Source: Edwardsiella anguillarum ET080813 (GTDB lineage Bacteria > Pseudomonadota > Gammaproteobacteria > Enterobacterales > Enterobacteriaceae). Taken from it: DNA of 64,000 nucleotides. Where the stretch lies: assembly GCF_000264765.2 (NCBI RefSeq), contig NZ_CP006664.1:2852001-2916000 (forward strand), read 5' to 3'. Of the stretch, positions 40,618 through 49,095 are shown in pieces (position 1 is the first letter of the stretch; each line of letters starts with the position of its first letter). The notes under the pieces were generated by a model. It did not search any database. It saw nothing but the letters and a program-made list of their open reading frames with translations, and had not been told where the DNA came from. A program made the position numbers and the translations under genes.

Positions 40618-42621
40618 ATGATGACGCGCAACGGCGGTCTGTGGCAGCAGCTGCCCTGGGGAAAGGCGACGGCGGGGCAGTGGCGCTACGCGCTGCGCAA
40701 TACCCTGGCGATGTGTCTGGCGCTGTGGATCGCGTTCGCCCTGGATCTGGATGAGCCCTACTGGGCTTTTACCTCGGCGGCGGTGGTCAGCTTTCCGACG
40801 GTGGGCGGGGTGATCGGCAAGAGCATCGGCCGGATTATCGGCAGCCTGCTGGGGGCGCTGGCCTCAATGGTGATCGCCGGGCTGTGCCTGAATGAACCCT
40901 GGCTGTTTACCTTTTGCATCGCGGGCTGGATAGCGCTGTGCACGTATGTTTCTAACCACTATCAGAACAACCTCTCCTATGCCTTCGCGCTGGCGGGCTA
41001 TACGGCGGCGATCATCGCCTTTACCACGCCGAACAGCAGCGATACCATGCAGATATTCGATATCGCTCAGGCGCGGGTGTGCGAGGTGATCACCGGCCTG
41101 CTGTGCGGCGCCCTGATGATGATGATCATGCCCAATGACTCGGACGGCGCCAATCTGCTGACGTCGCTGCGGCGCATGCATCAGCGCTTGCTGGAGCATG
41201 CGCTGATGCTGTGGGCGCCAGCGCCGGGCAGCGATCTGCGCACGGCCCATGAGACGGTGATCCGCGAGATCCTCACCCTGAACCTGCTGCGTATCCAGGC
41301 CTTCTGGAGTCACTACCACTTTCGCCGCAACAATCATCTACTCAACTATCTGCTGCACCAGCAGCTACGGATGACCAGCGCCATCGCCATTATCCGTCGC
41401 ATGCGGCAGCACTGGCCCGATGCGCCGCCCGCGCTGGAGACGGTGCTGACGCAGATCGTCGATGCCCTGCGGCAGCCGACGTGCGATCCCTACCGTACGG
41501 CGCGCCTGCTGGCGCCGCTGTACGCGAGCCCGACGTCGCGGGTGCGTCTGCAGGCCTTTGTCCGTCAGGTGCAGCGCTTTGTCCGCCTGTACCTCGGCAG
41601 CTTTCGCTGGCTGCAGCGGCTGGCTCAGAGCGGCAGCGAGAGTGCGGCGCTGACCCCACCGAGCACGCCGCCGCTGGCGCTGCATACCGATACGCTGGAG
41701 GCGGCCTACAATGCGCTGCGAACTTTCTGTACCCTGGTGCTGGGCTGCGCATTCTGGATTGAGACCCAATGGGATAGCGGTGCATCGGCGCTGGCTATCG
41801 CCGCGGTAACCTGCGTGCTGTACTCCGCGTCGGCCTCGCCGATGAGCAGCCTGATGACGCTGTTTAAGGCGATGATCATGCTGTCAGTCTTCTGCTTTTT
41901 GCTGAAGTTTGGCCTGATGATCCAGATAAATGATTTCTGGGTTTTCTGTCTCATTCTGGCGCCGATCCTGCTGACCATGCAGCTGCTGAAGCTGCAAAGC
42001 GCCCGCCATGCGGCGCTGTGGGGGCAGGTTATCGTATTTATGGGATCGTTTCTGATGGTGACCAATCCGCCGCAGTACGACTATGCCAGCGTGCTGAACG
42101 GCAGCATCGCCAAGATCGGCGGCGTGCTGCTGGCCGCGCTGGCGTTCCAGATCCTTCATCCTAGCTCCGATCGGCGTAAAGGTCGCCGGATCATCCGGGC
42201 GATGCGCCGGGACTTTATCGGGCAGCTGGCGGCCCACCCTCGCAGCAGCGAGGCGCAGTATGAGTCGCTGATCTATCACCGTATCAGCCAGCTGAACCAA
42301 AGCCGGGATGCCTTGGCCCGCCGCTGGCTGCTGCGCTGGGGCATGGTGCTGCTGAACTGTACGCACATCGTCTGGCAGCTGCGTAACTGGGAGGCGCGCG
42401 GCGACCCGCTGGAGCGAGTACGGGATCTCTGCCTGCACGGTCTGCACGGCATCATCAGCGAGGAGGGGGTCCAGCAGGCACACCTGACGCACACGCTGGC
42501 GCAGCTGGCGCGCATGAGTGAGCTGCTCGCCGCCCATCCTAACCCCAGCGCCCGCGATCTGGCCGGTGTTATCTGGCGCTTATACTGCGCCCTGAGTCAG
42601 CTGCAGATGGCGATGGACTAA
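40618..42621 (+). CDS. ydhK: YdhK-like efflux transporter (FUSC family)
   Basis: 667 residues (E. coli YdhK 670). Two membrane blocks (residues about 25-165 and 355-520), each FUSC-like: WIAFALDLDEPYWAFTSAAV, GGVIGKSIGRIIGSLLGAL, then ETQWDSGASALAIAAVTCVLYSA. Cytoplasmic helical regions follow. It is the inner membrane pump of the ydhIJK operon, 11 bases after ydhJ. Confidence 0.92.
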   Translation: MMTRNGGLWQQLPWGKATAGQWRYALRNTLAMCLALWIAFALDLDEPYWAFTSAAVVSFPTVGGVIGKSIGRIIGSLLGALASMVIAGLCLNEPWLFTFCIAGWIALCTYVSNHYQNNLSYAFALAGYTAAIIAFTTPNSSDTMQIFDIAQARVCEVITGLLCGALMMMIMPNDSDGANLLTSLRRMHQRLLEHALMLWAPAPGSDLRTAHETVIREILTLNLLRIQAFWSHYHFRRNNHLLNYLLHQQLRMTSAIAIIRRMRQHWPDAPPALETVLTQIVDALRQPTCDPYRTARLLAPLYASPTSRVRLQAFVRQVQRFVRLYLGSFRWLQRLAQSGSESAALTPPSTPPLALHTDTLEAAYNALRTFCTLVLGCAFWIETQWDSGASALAIAAVTCVLYSASASPMSSLMTLFKAMIMLSVFCFLLKFGLMIQINDFWVFCLILAPILLTMQLLKLQSARHAALWGQVIVFMGSFLMVTNPPQYDYASVLNGSIAKIGGVLLAALAFQILHPSSDRRKGRRIIRAMRRDFIGQLAAHPRSSEAQYESLIYHRISQLNQSRDALARRWLLRWGMVLLNCTHIVWQLRNWEARGDPLERVRDLCLHGLHGIISEEGVQQAHLTHTLAQLARMSELLAAHPNPSARDLAGVIWRLYCALSQLQMAMD

Positions 42622-42932
42622 GCCAGATAGAGCGCGTTGAGGCAGTCGTACTGCCGCTCCTGCGGCAGAAAACAGCGAATAAACAGCTGCAGATCGGTTT
42701 TTTCGCCGACGAACATCACCTGTAGACAGGGGGCATCGCTGATGCTGATGCGGTGCAGGGTGCAAAAGTCGCGCATCTCTTCACTGACGCTGAGCAGCGA
42801 AACCAGCAGGCGGTAGCGCGGCGGCGGCGGTACCGCCTGCTGTTTTTCTGCAATTTGATCGATTAGCGAGCGCAGACGTGGCCCGCTGTCCGAGCGCGGG
42901 TTTCCGGGCATGTGCCATCTTCGGGAGGCCAT
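42618..42932 (-). CDS. 104-residue protein, unknown
   Basis: Convergent with ydhK, overlapping its stop by four bases. An N-terminal basic segment (MASRRWHMPGNPRSDSGP) precedes a soluble alpha/beta sequence (PRYRLLVSLLSVSEEMRDFC, SDAPCLQVMFVGEKTDLQL, CFLPQERQYDCLN). AGGATAGATCT precedes the ATG. No family recognised. Confidence 0.65.
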   Translation of the reverse strand: MASRRWHMPGNPRSDSGPRLRSLIDQIAEKQQAVPPPPRYRLLVSLLSVSEEMRDFCTLHRISISDAPCLQVMFVGEKTDLQLFIRCFLPQERQYDCLNALYLA

Positions 42933-43556
42933 AGATCTATCCTGATATTGACTGTTTTTTGTCCTTAAATGACCGCTGCATGTCCCGCTGTGGCCGGCCT
43001 GCCAGCGGCGACAGACGCGTAGCCAGGGGACTCAGCGGTCGTGTTCCAGATAACCTAGCTATAAAAAGAGCATAGCCAAAAAGGGTGTCGGCGCCTGTAT
43101 AGCAAGATTGCGGCGGCAGCGTCAAGGTGCTTTTCTAAAGAAAACTATCAATAAAAACAAATGGCTGTAGAAAGATATTAGGATTTTTCGCACGACGCGC
43201 TATTCGGGGCGTAATTGCCAGCATGCCGTGCGGGGAGCGCGGCGTTTTTTTGGGGGAACGTGTCGATTTAAATGAAATTAACCCTATTGGCGCCGCGGTG
43301 CGTGGGATCGTCTATTGCGCCGGCGTCCGCGGCGTTTTTTCGCGGCGCTTTTTCCCGTTGCGTAAGGCGCCCTGCCCATTCTGTGGCACAATAGCCCGTG
43401 TTTTTTGCGCCCGGATACGCTGGTCGCGGGGGAATGCCGCCGGCGTATCGCGTCAGGCGACGCCGCGCCGGGCCAGCGCGTTATTTTCATGCCCTCTTCG
43501 TCGTCGCATGCCGCGGCGTGGGGCGCGCAGGTGAAGTTGAGTGGAAAGTGAGCGAG
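42933..43556. promoter_or_regulatory. 624-base gap; promoter for the 42932 gene
   Basis: No gene is supported in this gap. On the minus strand TTGACG (43120-43125) and the extended -10 TGCTATACA (TATACA at 43096-43101) are 18 bases apart, a good sigma-70 promoter for the 104-residue gene with a leader of about 150 bases. The second half holds GC-rich inverted segments but no clear RNA gene. Confidence 0.45.
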
Positions 43557-44231
43557 ATGAAATACAGTTGGATTTTGTTTGATGCGGATGAAACGCTGTT
43601 CCGCTTTGATGCCTATCAAGGGCTGCGCCTGATGTTTTCCCGCTTTAACGTCGATTTCAGCGTGGAGGATTACCAGGCCTACGAGGCGGTGAACCAGCCG
43701 CTGTGGGTAGATTATCAGGAGGGGCGGATCACCTCGCGCCAGCTGCAGGAGGTTCGGTTTGAGGGGTGGGCCCAGCGCCTCAATATGACGGCCTGCGCGA
43801 TTAACGATGCCTTTGTTCAGGCGATGACCGAGATCTGCGAGCCGTTGCCGGGCGCCCGTGAACTGGTGCTCTCCCTGCGGGGCCGGGTGCGGATGGGTAT
43901 CATCACCAACGGCTTTACCGCCATGCAGAATGAGCGTCTGCAGCGCACCGGTCTGAGCGATGCCTTCGCGACCCTGGTGGTCTCGGAGGAGGTCGGGGTC
44001 GCCAAGCCGGACGTGGCGATTTTTGAGCATGCCTTCGCCCTGATGGATAATCCCCCGCGTGAGCAGATCCTGATGGTGGGCGATAATCCGCACTCCGATA
44101 TTCTGGGCGGTATCAATGCCGGTATTGATACTTGCTGGTTGAATACCCGCGATGAGCCGGCGCCGCAGGGGATCACGCCCAGCTACCAGGTCGGATCGCT
44201 GCGCGAGCTGCAGCAGATTTTACTAGCCTGA
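43557..44231 (+). CDS. yjjG: Pyrimidine 5'-nucleotidase YjjG
   Basis: 224 residues, from ATG at 43557 (E. coli YjjG 225). HAD motif I is WILFDADETLF, motif II IITNGFTAMQ, motif III with VAKPDVAIF, and motif IV ILMVGDNPHSDILGGINAG. Substrates are dUMP, dTMP and UMP, including mutagenic nucleotide analogs. In-frame sequence upstream of 43557 is not family sequence. Confidence 0.94.
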   Translation: MKYSWILFDADETLFRFDAYQGLRLMFSRFNVDFSVEDYQAYEAVNQPLWVDYQEGRITSRQLQEVRFEGWAQRLNMTACAINDAFVQAMTEICEPLPGARELVLSLRGRVRMGIITNGFTAMQNERLQRTGLSDAFATLVVSEEVGVAKPDVAIFEHAFALMDNPPREQILMVGDNPHSDILGGINAGIDTCWLNTRDEPAPQGITPSYQVGSLRELQQILLA

Positions 44232-44448
44232 TCGCGCTCACAGCGCCGTCTCCGGCGGGAGGCGGCGGGCTATGGGCACGCGCTGACGCCGGCGCGGCAA
44301 TAGGCAATAGCCGATCGCCGTGCGTATGGCGCGGGGAATCCCAAACGGAGAGGGTGTACGGGCAGCCTGCCGAATGATGCCGCAGGTCAGCGAAGCGGGC
44401 GCCGCGATGGCTATCGGCGGCGTTGTGCGCGGGAAGAGAGTGCGGGAG

Positions 44449-44652
44449 TTAGCGCTGGCGCTGGGACTTGGCCCACTGTACTTTTTGCCAGTCTTCGCAG
44501 CAGTCGCTGTCGCAGAAGTTTCCCGTCGGGATCGGTGCGTGACAGTTGTAGCAATACCCGGTAGGCGCCATGCTGGGTTTGTGACGGTTGGCCAGCGCCA
44601 GATCGCGTTCCAGTTCTTCCAGCGCGCTGGCGTTGTCAAATTCGTCTGCCAT
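44449..44652 (-). CDS. Small zinc-ribbon protein
   Basis: 67 residues from ATG at 44652 (CGAGGTATTTTT precedes it). An acidic helix (FDNASALEELERDLALANR) is followed by a four-cysteine ribbon: CYNCHAPIPTGNFCDSDC with CEDW after. Likely a small zinc-binding DNA/RNA-associated protein (DUF2116-like). Between its stop and yjjG, 217 bases hold no supported gene. Confidence 0.75.
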   Translation of the reverse strand: MADEFDNASALEELERDLALANRHKPSMAPTGYCYNCHAPIPTGNFCDSDCCEDWQKVQWAKSQRQR

Positions 44653-44775
44653 AAAAATACCTCGTGTTGATGGATAGGTGATAGACCGGCGCCGATTATA
44701 CCGATTTCTGGGCGCAGCGTGGAGTAGCGATAGTAGTATTCTCAGCTCCTTTTCGGGGATGGCATCCGATCCCAC

Positions 44776-44805
44776 ATTCGTTATATATTTACGTATATAA
44801 CGAAT
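44776..44805. promoter_or_regulatory. Perfectly symmetric ModE box upstream of yghW-like gene
   Basis: CGTTATATA (44779-44787), six bases TTTACG, then TATATAACG (44794-44802), with symmetry extended to ATT/AAT at both ends. It matches the known ModE consensus better than the site before the ABC operon. It lies between the divergent zinc-ribbon gene and the yghW-like gene, 25 bases before the latter's start. Confidence 0.85.
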
Positions 44806-44829
44806 GGCCGTGTGGATCGGGGGGAGAGG

Positions 44830-45117
44830 ATGGGAAATAACCACTTTGGCGATGGAGTCATGGACGGCGTAAAGAGCTACGAGCCCTGCGGTGCCGGCGA
44901 GATGCGGCGCCGCTGCTTTGACTACCGGCGCGGCTATGTGTGCGGTTTCGCCTACAGCTTTGCCAAGCGCATCGATAATCGCTATATGGCCGCCTGTCGC
45001 GCCGGTGAGCTGGCCCGGCTGTACGGCCTGGAGCGCGACGCTATCGCCGAATTTTTTCTCAGCGGTGAGGATAGCCAGCTGCAGCGCTATTACTACACCG
45101 GCTATGAACGAATCTGA
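44830..45117 (+). CDS. yghW: DUF2623 protein (YghW-like)
   Basis: 95 residues from ATG at 44830 (GGGGGGAGAGG precedes it). MGNNHFGDGVMDGVKSYEP, then FDYRRGYVCGFAYSFAKRID and AGELARLYGLERDAIAEFF align end to end with E. coli YghW as I remember it. Family function unknown; in E. coli yghW lies near hydrogenase-2 genes. The ModE box immediately upstream suggests molybdate control. A two-domain molbindin gene follows. Confidence 0.83.
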   Translation: MGNNHFGDGVMDGVKSYEPCGAGEMRRRCFDYRRGYVCGFAYSFAKRIDNRYMAACRAGELARLYGLERDAIAEFFLSGEDSQLQRYYYTGYERI

Positions 45118-45220
45118 TCCAGATCGTACTCTGCTGCAATGACGACGCATCGATGTTGGTGAGTCTGTTAGGCTATATCGACATTCATTATCGGTATTGA
45201 CGATCGGATAGGAGAAAAAA

Positions 45221-45649
45221 ATGACCGTATCAGCCCGCAATCAGTTACAGGGAACCGTTTCAGCCTTGGCGGAGGGGGCGGTGAATGATGAGGTGGAACT
45301 GACGCTGAGCGGCGGGGAGAAGCTGGTGGCAGTCGTCACCAGCGCCAGCCGCGACGCCATGGGGCTGGCGCAGGGCAAAGAGGCCATTGCGCTGATCAAG
45401 GCGCCCTGGGTGATGTTGGCTTCGGAAACCTGTGGCCTGAAGTTTTCGGCGCGCAATCAGTTCCCCTGCGAGGTCATGGCGCTGCAGCACGGTGCGGTGA
45501 ATACCACCGTCGAGCTGAAGAGCGACAGCGGCCTGACGCTGGTCTCGATCGTGACCAACGAGAGTGCGGACAGCATGGATCTGCACGCCGGCAGCAGGGT
45601 GATCGCGTTGGTGAAGGCCTCCAGCGTGCTGCTGGCGGTGCGTCAGTAA
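45221..45649 (+). CDS. Two-domain molbindin (Mop/TOBE)
   Basis: 142 residues: two Mop repeats, each beginning SARNQLQGTVSALAEGAVNDE and SARNQFPCEVMALQHGAVNTT and ending in (V)IALVKASSVLLA-type strands. Proteins of this type (ModG, Mop) bind molybdate as oligomers and buffer or store it in the cytoplasm. GGATAGGAGAAAAAA precedes the ATG. The ATPase at 31919-32539 lacks its own Mop domain. Confidence 0.93.
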   Translation: MTVSARNQLQGTVSALAEGAVNDEVELTLSGGEKLVAVVTSASRDAMGLAQGKEAIALIKAPWVMLASETCGLKFSARNQFPCEVMALQHGAVNTTVELKSDSGLTLVSIVTNESADSMDLHAGSRVIALVKASSVLLAVRQ

Positions 45650-45668
45650 CGCCGCGAGCGCCAAAGAT

Positions 45669-45697
45669 AAAAAAGCGCCCCGGGGGCGCTTTTTTTA
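45669..45697. terminator. Bidirectional rho-independent terminator
   Basis: AAAAAAGCGCCCC and GGGGGCGCTTTTTT form a long stem with A and T tracts on both sides, between the convergent molbindin and puuP genes. Confidence 0.9.
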
Positions 45698-45730
45698 CGT
45701 TTTACGCAGCGACGGCGCGCGTAACGCGCG

Positions 45731-47098
45731 TTACTGTGCGGCCTCCGCATCCTGATACTGCGGCGGCGGCTGACGGAAGCGGCGGGTCAGCACGGCCAGA
45801 TAGCCGAGGCCGATGGCCGCCCAGACCAGGCCCAGCGTCATGGAGCTGGCCTCGAGGTTCATCCACAGCACCCCGACGGTTGCCGCGCCGATCAGCGGTA
45901 GGATCAGGTAGGCAAAGGTCTCTTTCAGCGTGCGGTTGCGGCGCTCGCGGATATAGAACTGCGAGATAACCGACAGGTTGACGAAGGTAAAGGCTACCAG
46001 TGCACCGAAGTTAATCAGCGCGGTTGCCGTTACCAGGTCAAAGGAGACCGCAGACAGCGCGATGGCCCCGACCAGCAGAACGTTAAAGGCCGGCGTACGC
46101 CACTTGGGATGAATGTAGCCGAAGAAACGCTCCGGGAATACCCCGTCGCGGCCCATCACGTACATCAGACGGGAAACCCCGGCGTGCGCCGCCATCCCGG
46201 AGGCCAGCACCGTTACGCAGGAGAAGACCAGGATGATGGACTGGAAGAATTTACCGGCCACGTACAGCATGATCTCCGGCTGCGAGGCATCCGGATCCTT
46301 AAAGCGGGAGATATCCGGGAAGTACAGCTGCAGGAAGTAGGAGACCACGATAAAGATGATGCCGCCGATCAGCGCCGTCAGGAAGATGGCCTTCGGGATG
46401 ACGCGTCCGGCGTCTGGGGTCTCTTCCGACAGGGAGCTGATGCCGTCGAAGCCGAGGAACGAGAAGCAGAGTATGGTGGCACCGGTGATCATCGGGATCA
46501 GGTGGGCATCCTCTGAGACGAACGGACGGCTGCTGAGCAGGGTGCCAGCGCCTTCGCCCTGCGTGATGCCGTGCACCACCAGGCCGAGGAAGATGATCAT
46601 GATGGCGACCTGCACGATCACGATGCCGGTGTTCAGGTTGGCGACCAGGTTAATGCCGCGCAGGTTGAACAGCGTCATCATGGTGACCAGCGCCATGACG
46701 AAAATCCACGACGGAACGCCGGGGAAAATCGCTTCCAGGTAAATTTTGGCCAGCAGGATGTTGATCATCGGCATAAACAGATAATCGAGCAGGGAAGACC
46801 AGCCCACCATAAAGCCGACGTGCGGGCTGATCGCCTTCTGCGCGTAGGTATAGGCCGAGCCGGCAGACGGGAAGCGTTTAACCAGCTTTCCGTAGCTGAT
46901 CGCCGTAAACAGGATGGCAATCAGCGCAATAGCATAAGAGGTGGCAACGTGACCGTTGGTCAGTCCACTGACGATACCGAAGGTATCAAAGATGGTCATC
47001 GGCTGCAGGTACGCCAGGCCCATCATGACCACCTGTACCAGGGTCAAGGTCTTGCGCAGCTGAACGCGGTTTTGTGAAGCGGCGGAATTAGCGGCCAT
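45731..47098 (-). CDS. puuP: Putrescine importer PuuP (APC family)
   Basis: 455 residues with 12 membrane segments and extended identity to E. coli PuuP ([79 protein letters not shown]). Proton-coupled uptake of putrescine. The puu catabolic genes are not in the window. Confidence 0.9.
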   Translation of the reverse strand: MAANSAASQNRVQLRKTLTLVQVVMMGLAYLQPMTIFDTFGIVSGLTNGHVATSYAIALIAILFTAISYGKLVKRFPSAGSAYTYAQKAISPHVGFMVGWSSLLDYLFMPMINILLAKIYLEAIFPGVPSWIFVMALVTMMTLFNLRGINLVANLNTGIVIVQVAIMIIFLGLVVHGITQGEGAGTLLSSRPFVSEDAHLIPMITGATILCFSFLGFDGISSLSEETPDAGRVIPKAIFLTALIGGIIFIVVSYFLQLYFPDISRFKDPDASQPEIMLYVAGKFFQSIILVFSCVTVLASGMAAHAGVSRLMYVMGRDGVFPERFFGYIHPKWRTPAFNVLLVGAIALSAVSFDLVTATALINFGALVAFTFVNLSVISQFYIRERRNRTLKETFAYLILPLIGAATVGVLWMNLEASSMTLGLVWAAIGLGYLAVLTRRFRQPPPQYQDAEAAQ

Positions 47099-47709
47099 GA
47101 CGCAGTCCTCCCATGCTCTCGACGTTTTGATTTGATGAAGCGCAAAGCGGAGAGGTCACAGGAAAACTTCGTGTGAAGCGGTATGCTGGATATTCAAAGA
47201 GGGGATGGGATAAAGAAGCGCGAACGGAAAACGGCGCGCTTGCCCCATAGTCGCTGCTGCTGCAGCGCATACCGGTGAAGCCCGGTGCGAAAGCGAATGA
47301 TTGCCCCATCTAGATTTCCTCAGTCAACATGCGGGGGAACCGCATAAATAGCTATTATCATGTCCGGTCGAAGGCCGGCCTCAGTCATCTACTTGATTTT
47401 CTGCACTACAAAAAAATAACCGACGTCCATTGGTCTTTACTTAATGACACAACGTAAAACATCGGCTATTCGCAGGGCGCGTATTTTGCCGCACTCAATC
47501 GGGGATGACAAGCGATGAATGCGATTTATTAAATTTATTTTTTGTCCGGCGGGATTCTTATTAACTTGTTGTTTTTTATTTGATTTATTTTATTCAGCGG
47601 CGCTAAAGATACGGATGACCGGGTTTAATCAGTTTGTCTGAAACAAATTGACATAAAACACCATTAGCGTACCGGATTTCCGCCGCCGATATCGGCGGCG
47701 GGAATCGAT
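47099..47709. other. 611-base intergenic region upstream of puuP
   Basis: AT-rich, with no supported gene. It contains a perfect 22-base palindrome at 47680-47701 (11-base arms, CCGCCGCCGAT), just after the yegD stop, possibly a terminator without a T tract, and the smaller hairpin TTTGT-CTGAA-ACAAA at 47632-47646. A short ORF (47088-47309) directly upstream of puuP has no family match and was not accepted. Confidence 0.5.
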
Positions 47710-49062
47710 TTAGCCGTAGCGCCGCTGCGCCGCGCGCGCCAGTCCGGCGGTCACCGAGCCAAAGTCGTCGCCGCCGGCCAGCGGGATGCCGGGCAGCTGC
47801 TGCGCCAGGGCGCGGCGGATCAGCGGGGAGCGGGCGCTGCCGCCGGTCAGATAGATGACGTCCGGCGTGATAGCGCTGACCGCCAGCGCCGCGCTGACCT
47901 GTTCCTGAATCCGCGCCAGCGGCTGGGTAATGGCGGCCGCCAGCGCCTCGTCGTGCAGGGTCGTCTCCAGCCCCGACGCGATGAAATCCAGCGCGACGCG
48001 GCAGTGGGGCTGCTGCGACAGGGCGATTTTCCCCTCTTCGGCGCAGCGTACCAGCCGGTAGCTCAGGCGATCGCGATAGACCTGCAGCAGGCGCTCTACC
48101 TGCTGCGGCTGGCTGGCGTCGCGCAGCAGTTCGCGCAGTAGCCGCCCATTGGCTGCGCTGTAAAAGTCACTCTGCGCCGGAACATCGTTGATGGCGACGG
48201 CATTCCAGTAGGGCAGCGACGGTAGGGCGATCCCCTTGAGGGTGCTGCTGCCGGCGCCCAGCAGCGGCATCAGCTGACGAAAGGCCAGCATGATATCGAG
48301 ATCGTTACCGCCGATGCGGCAGCCGCTGTGGCCCAGCAGGCTTTGGCTGCGATCCTGCATGGCGCGCCAGCGTGGCCCCATCAGCAGGACGGAGCAGTCG
48401 GTGGTTCCGCCGCCGATATCGACAACCAGCACCCGTCGCTCGTCGCTGAGGGTCGCCTCAAAGTCCAGTCCGGCGGCGACCGGCTCGAACTCAAACGTCA
48501 CCTCGCGCAGTCCGGCGCGGCGCGCGGCGCGCTCCAGTATCCCCTGGGCCTGCGCGTTGGCCTCATCGCCGCCGCTGCCCTGGAAGTTGACCGGACGGCC
48601 GATGACGGCCTGATCGATGGGGCGCTGCAGAGAGGCCTCACCCCGGCGGCGAATGTGCACCATCATGGCGCAGACCAAATCTTCAAATAGGGCTATCTGC
48701 TGCTCTTTAAGCCCGGAGGCGCCCAGAAATGACTTCGGCGACTTTACAAAGTACACATCCTGCGGGTCGCGGTTGTAGCTGTGCAACGCCTGTAGGCCAA
48801 ACTGCAGGCTGTCCGCATCGACGTGAATATCCTCTTCGCGATTGGCGGCGACGGCGCGCTGCAGCAGGCGCTGGTTCTCGTCGCTGCCGGTGGGGATGTG
48901 CCAGTGGCGGTGTAAGCATTCGCTGACCGCATCGCGCGTCGGTGCGCACAGCATTGACGGAAGGTAGGGCGAATCCTGCTCCAGCGGCAGCATACGGATC
49001 TGCTCGCCGTCCATGACCGCCACAGAACAGTTGGCGGTGCCATAGTCAAAACCAATATACAT
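47710..49062 (-). CDS. yegD: Hsp70-like chaperone YegD
   Basis: 450 residues, the E. coli YegD length. Actin-like ATPase motifs: phosphate 1 MYIGFDYGTANCSVAVMDG, phosphate 2 VLVVDIGGGTTDCSVLL, adenosine site YLTGGSARSPLIRRAL. It has the ATPase domain only, without the substrate-binding part of DnaK, so its role in folding is unsettled. Its start is followed upstream by dgcE on the same strand. Confidence 0.94.
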   Translation of the reverse strand: MYIGFDYGTANCSVAVMDGEQIRMLPLEQDSPYLPSMLCAPTRDAVSECLHRHWHIPTGSDENQRLLQRAVAANREEDIHVDADSLQFGLQALHSYNRDPQDVYFVKSPKSFLGASGLKEQQIALFEDLVCAMMVHIRRRGEASLQRPIDQAVIGRPVNFQGSGGDEANAQAQGILERAARRAGLREVTFEFEPVAAGLDFEATLSDERRVLVVDIGGGTTDCSVLLMGPRWRAMQDRSQSLLGHSGCRIGGNDLDIMLAFRQLMPLLGAGSSTLKGIALPSLPYWNAVAINDVPAQSDFYSAANGRLLRELLRDASQPQQVERLLQVYRDRLSYRLVRCAEEGKIALSQQPHCRVALDFIASGLETTLHDEALAAAITQPLARIQEQVSAALAVSAITPDVIYLTGGSARSPLIRRALAQQLPGIPLAGGDDFGSVTAGLARAAQRRYG

Positions 49063-49095
49063 CGTTGTTTCCCATGCCGGTGAAGGGCGGCGACT

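Noticed and set aside
44238-44639. A minus-strand frame of 133 codons over the zinc-ribbon gene
   Set aside because: Overlaps a better frame with a ribosome site and zinc ligands; no family resemblance.
47088-47309. 73-residue frame just before puuP
   Set aside because: A weak ribosome site exists, but the sequence has no recognisable pattern and overlaps the puuP start.
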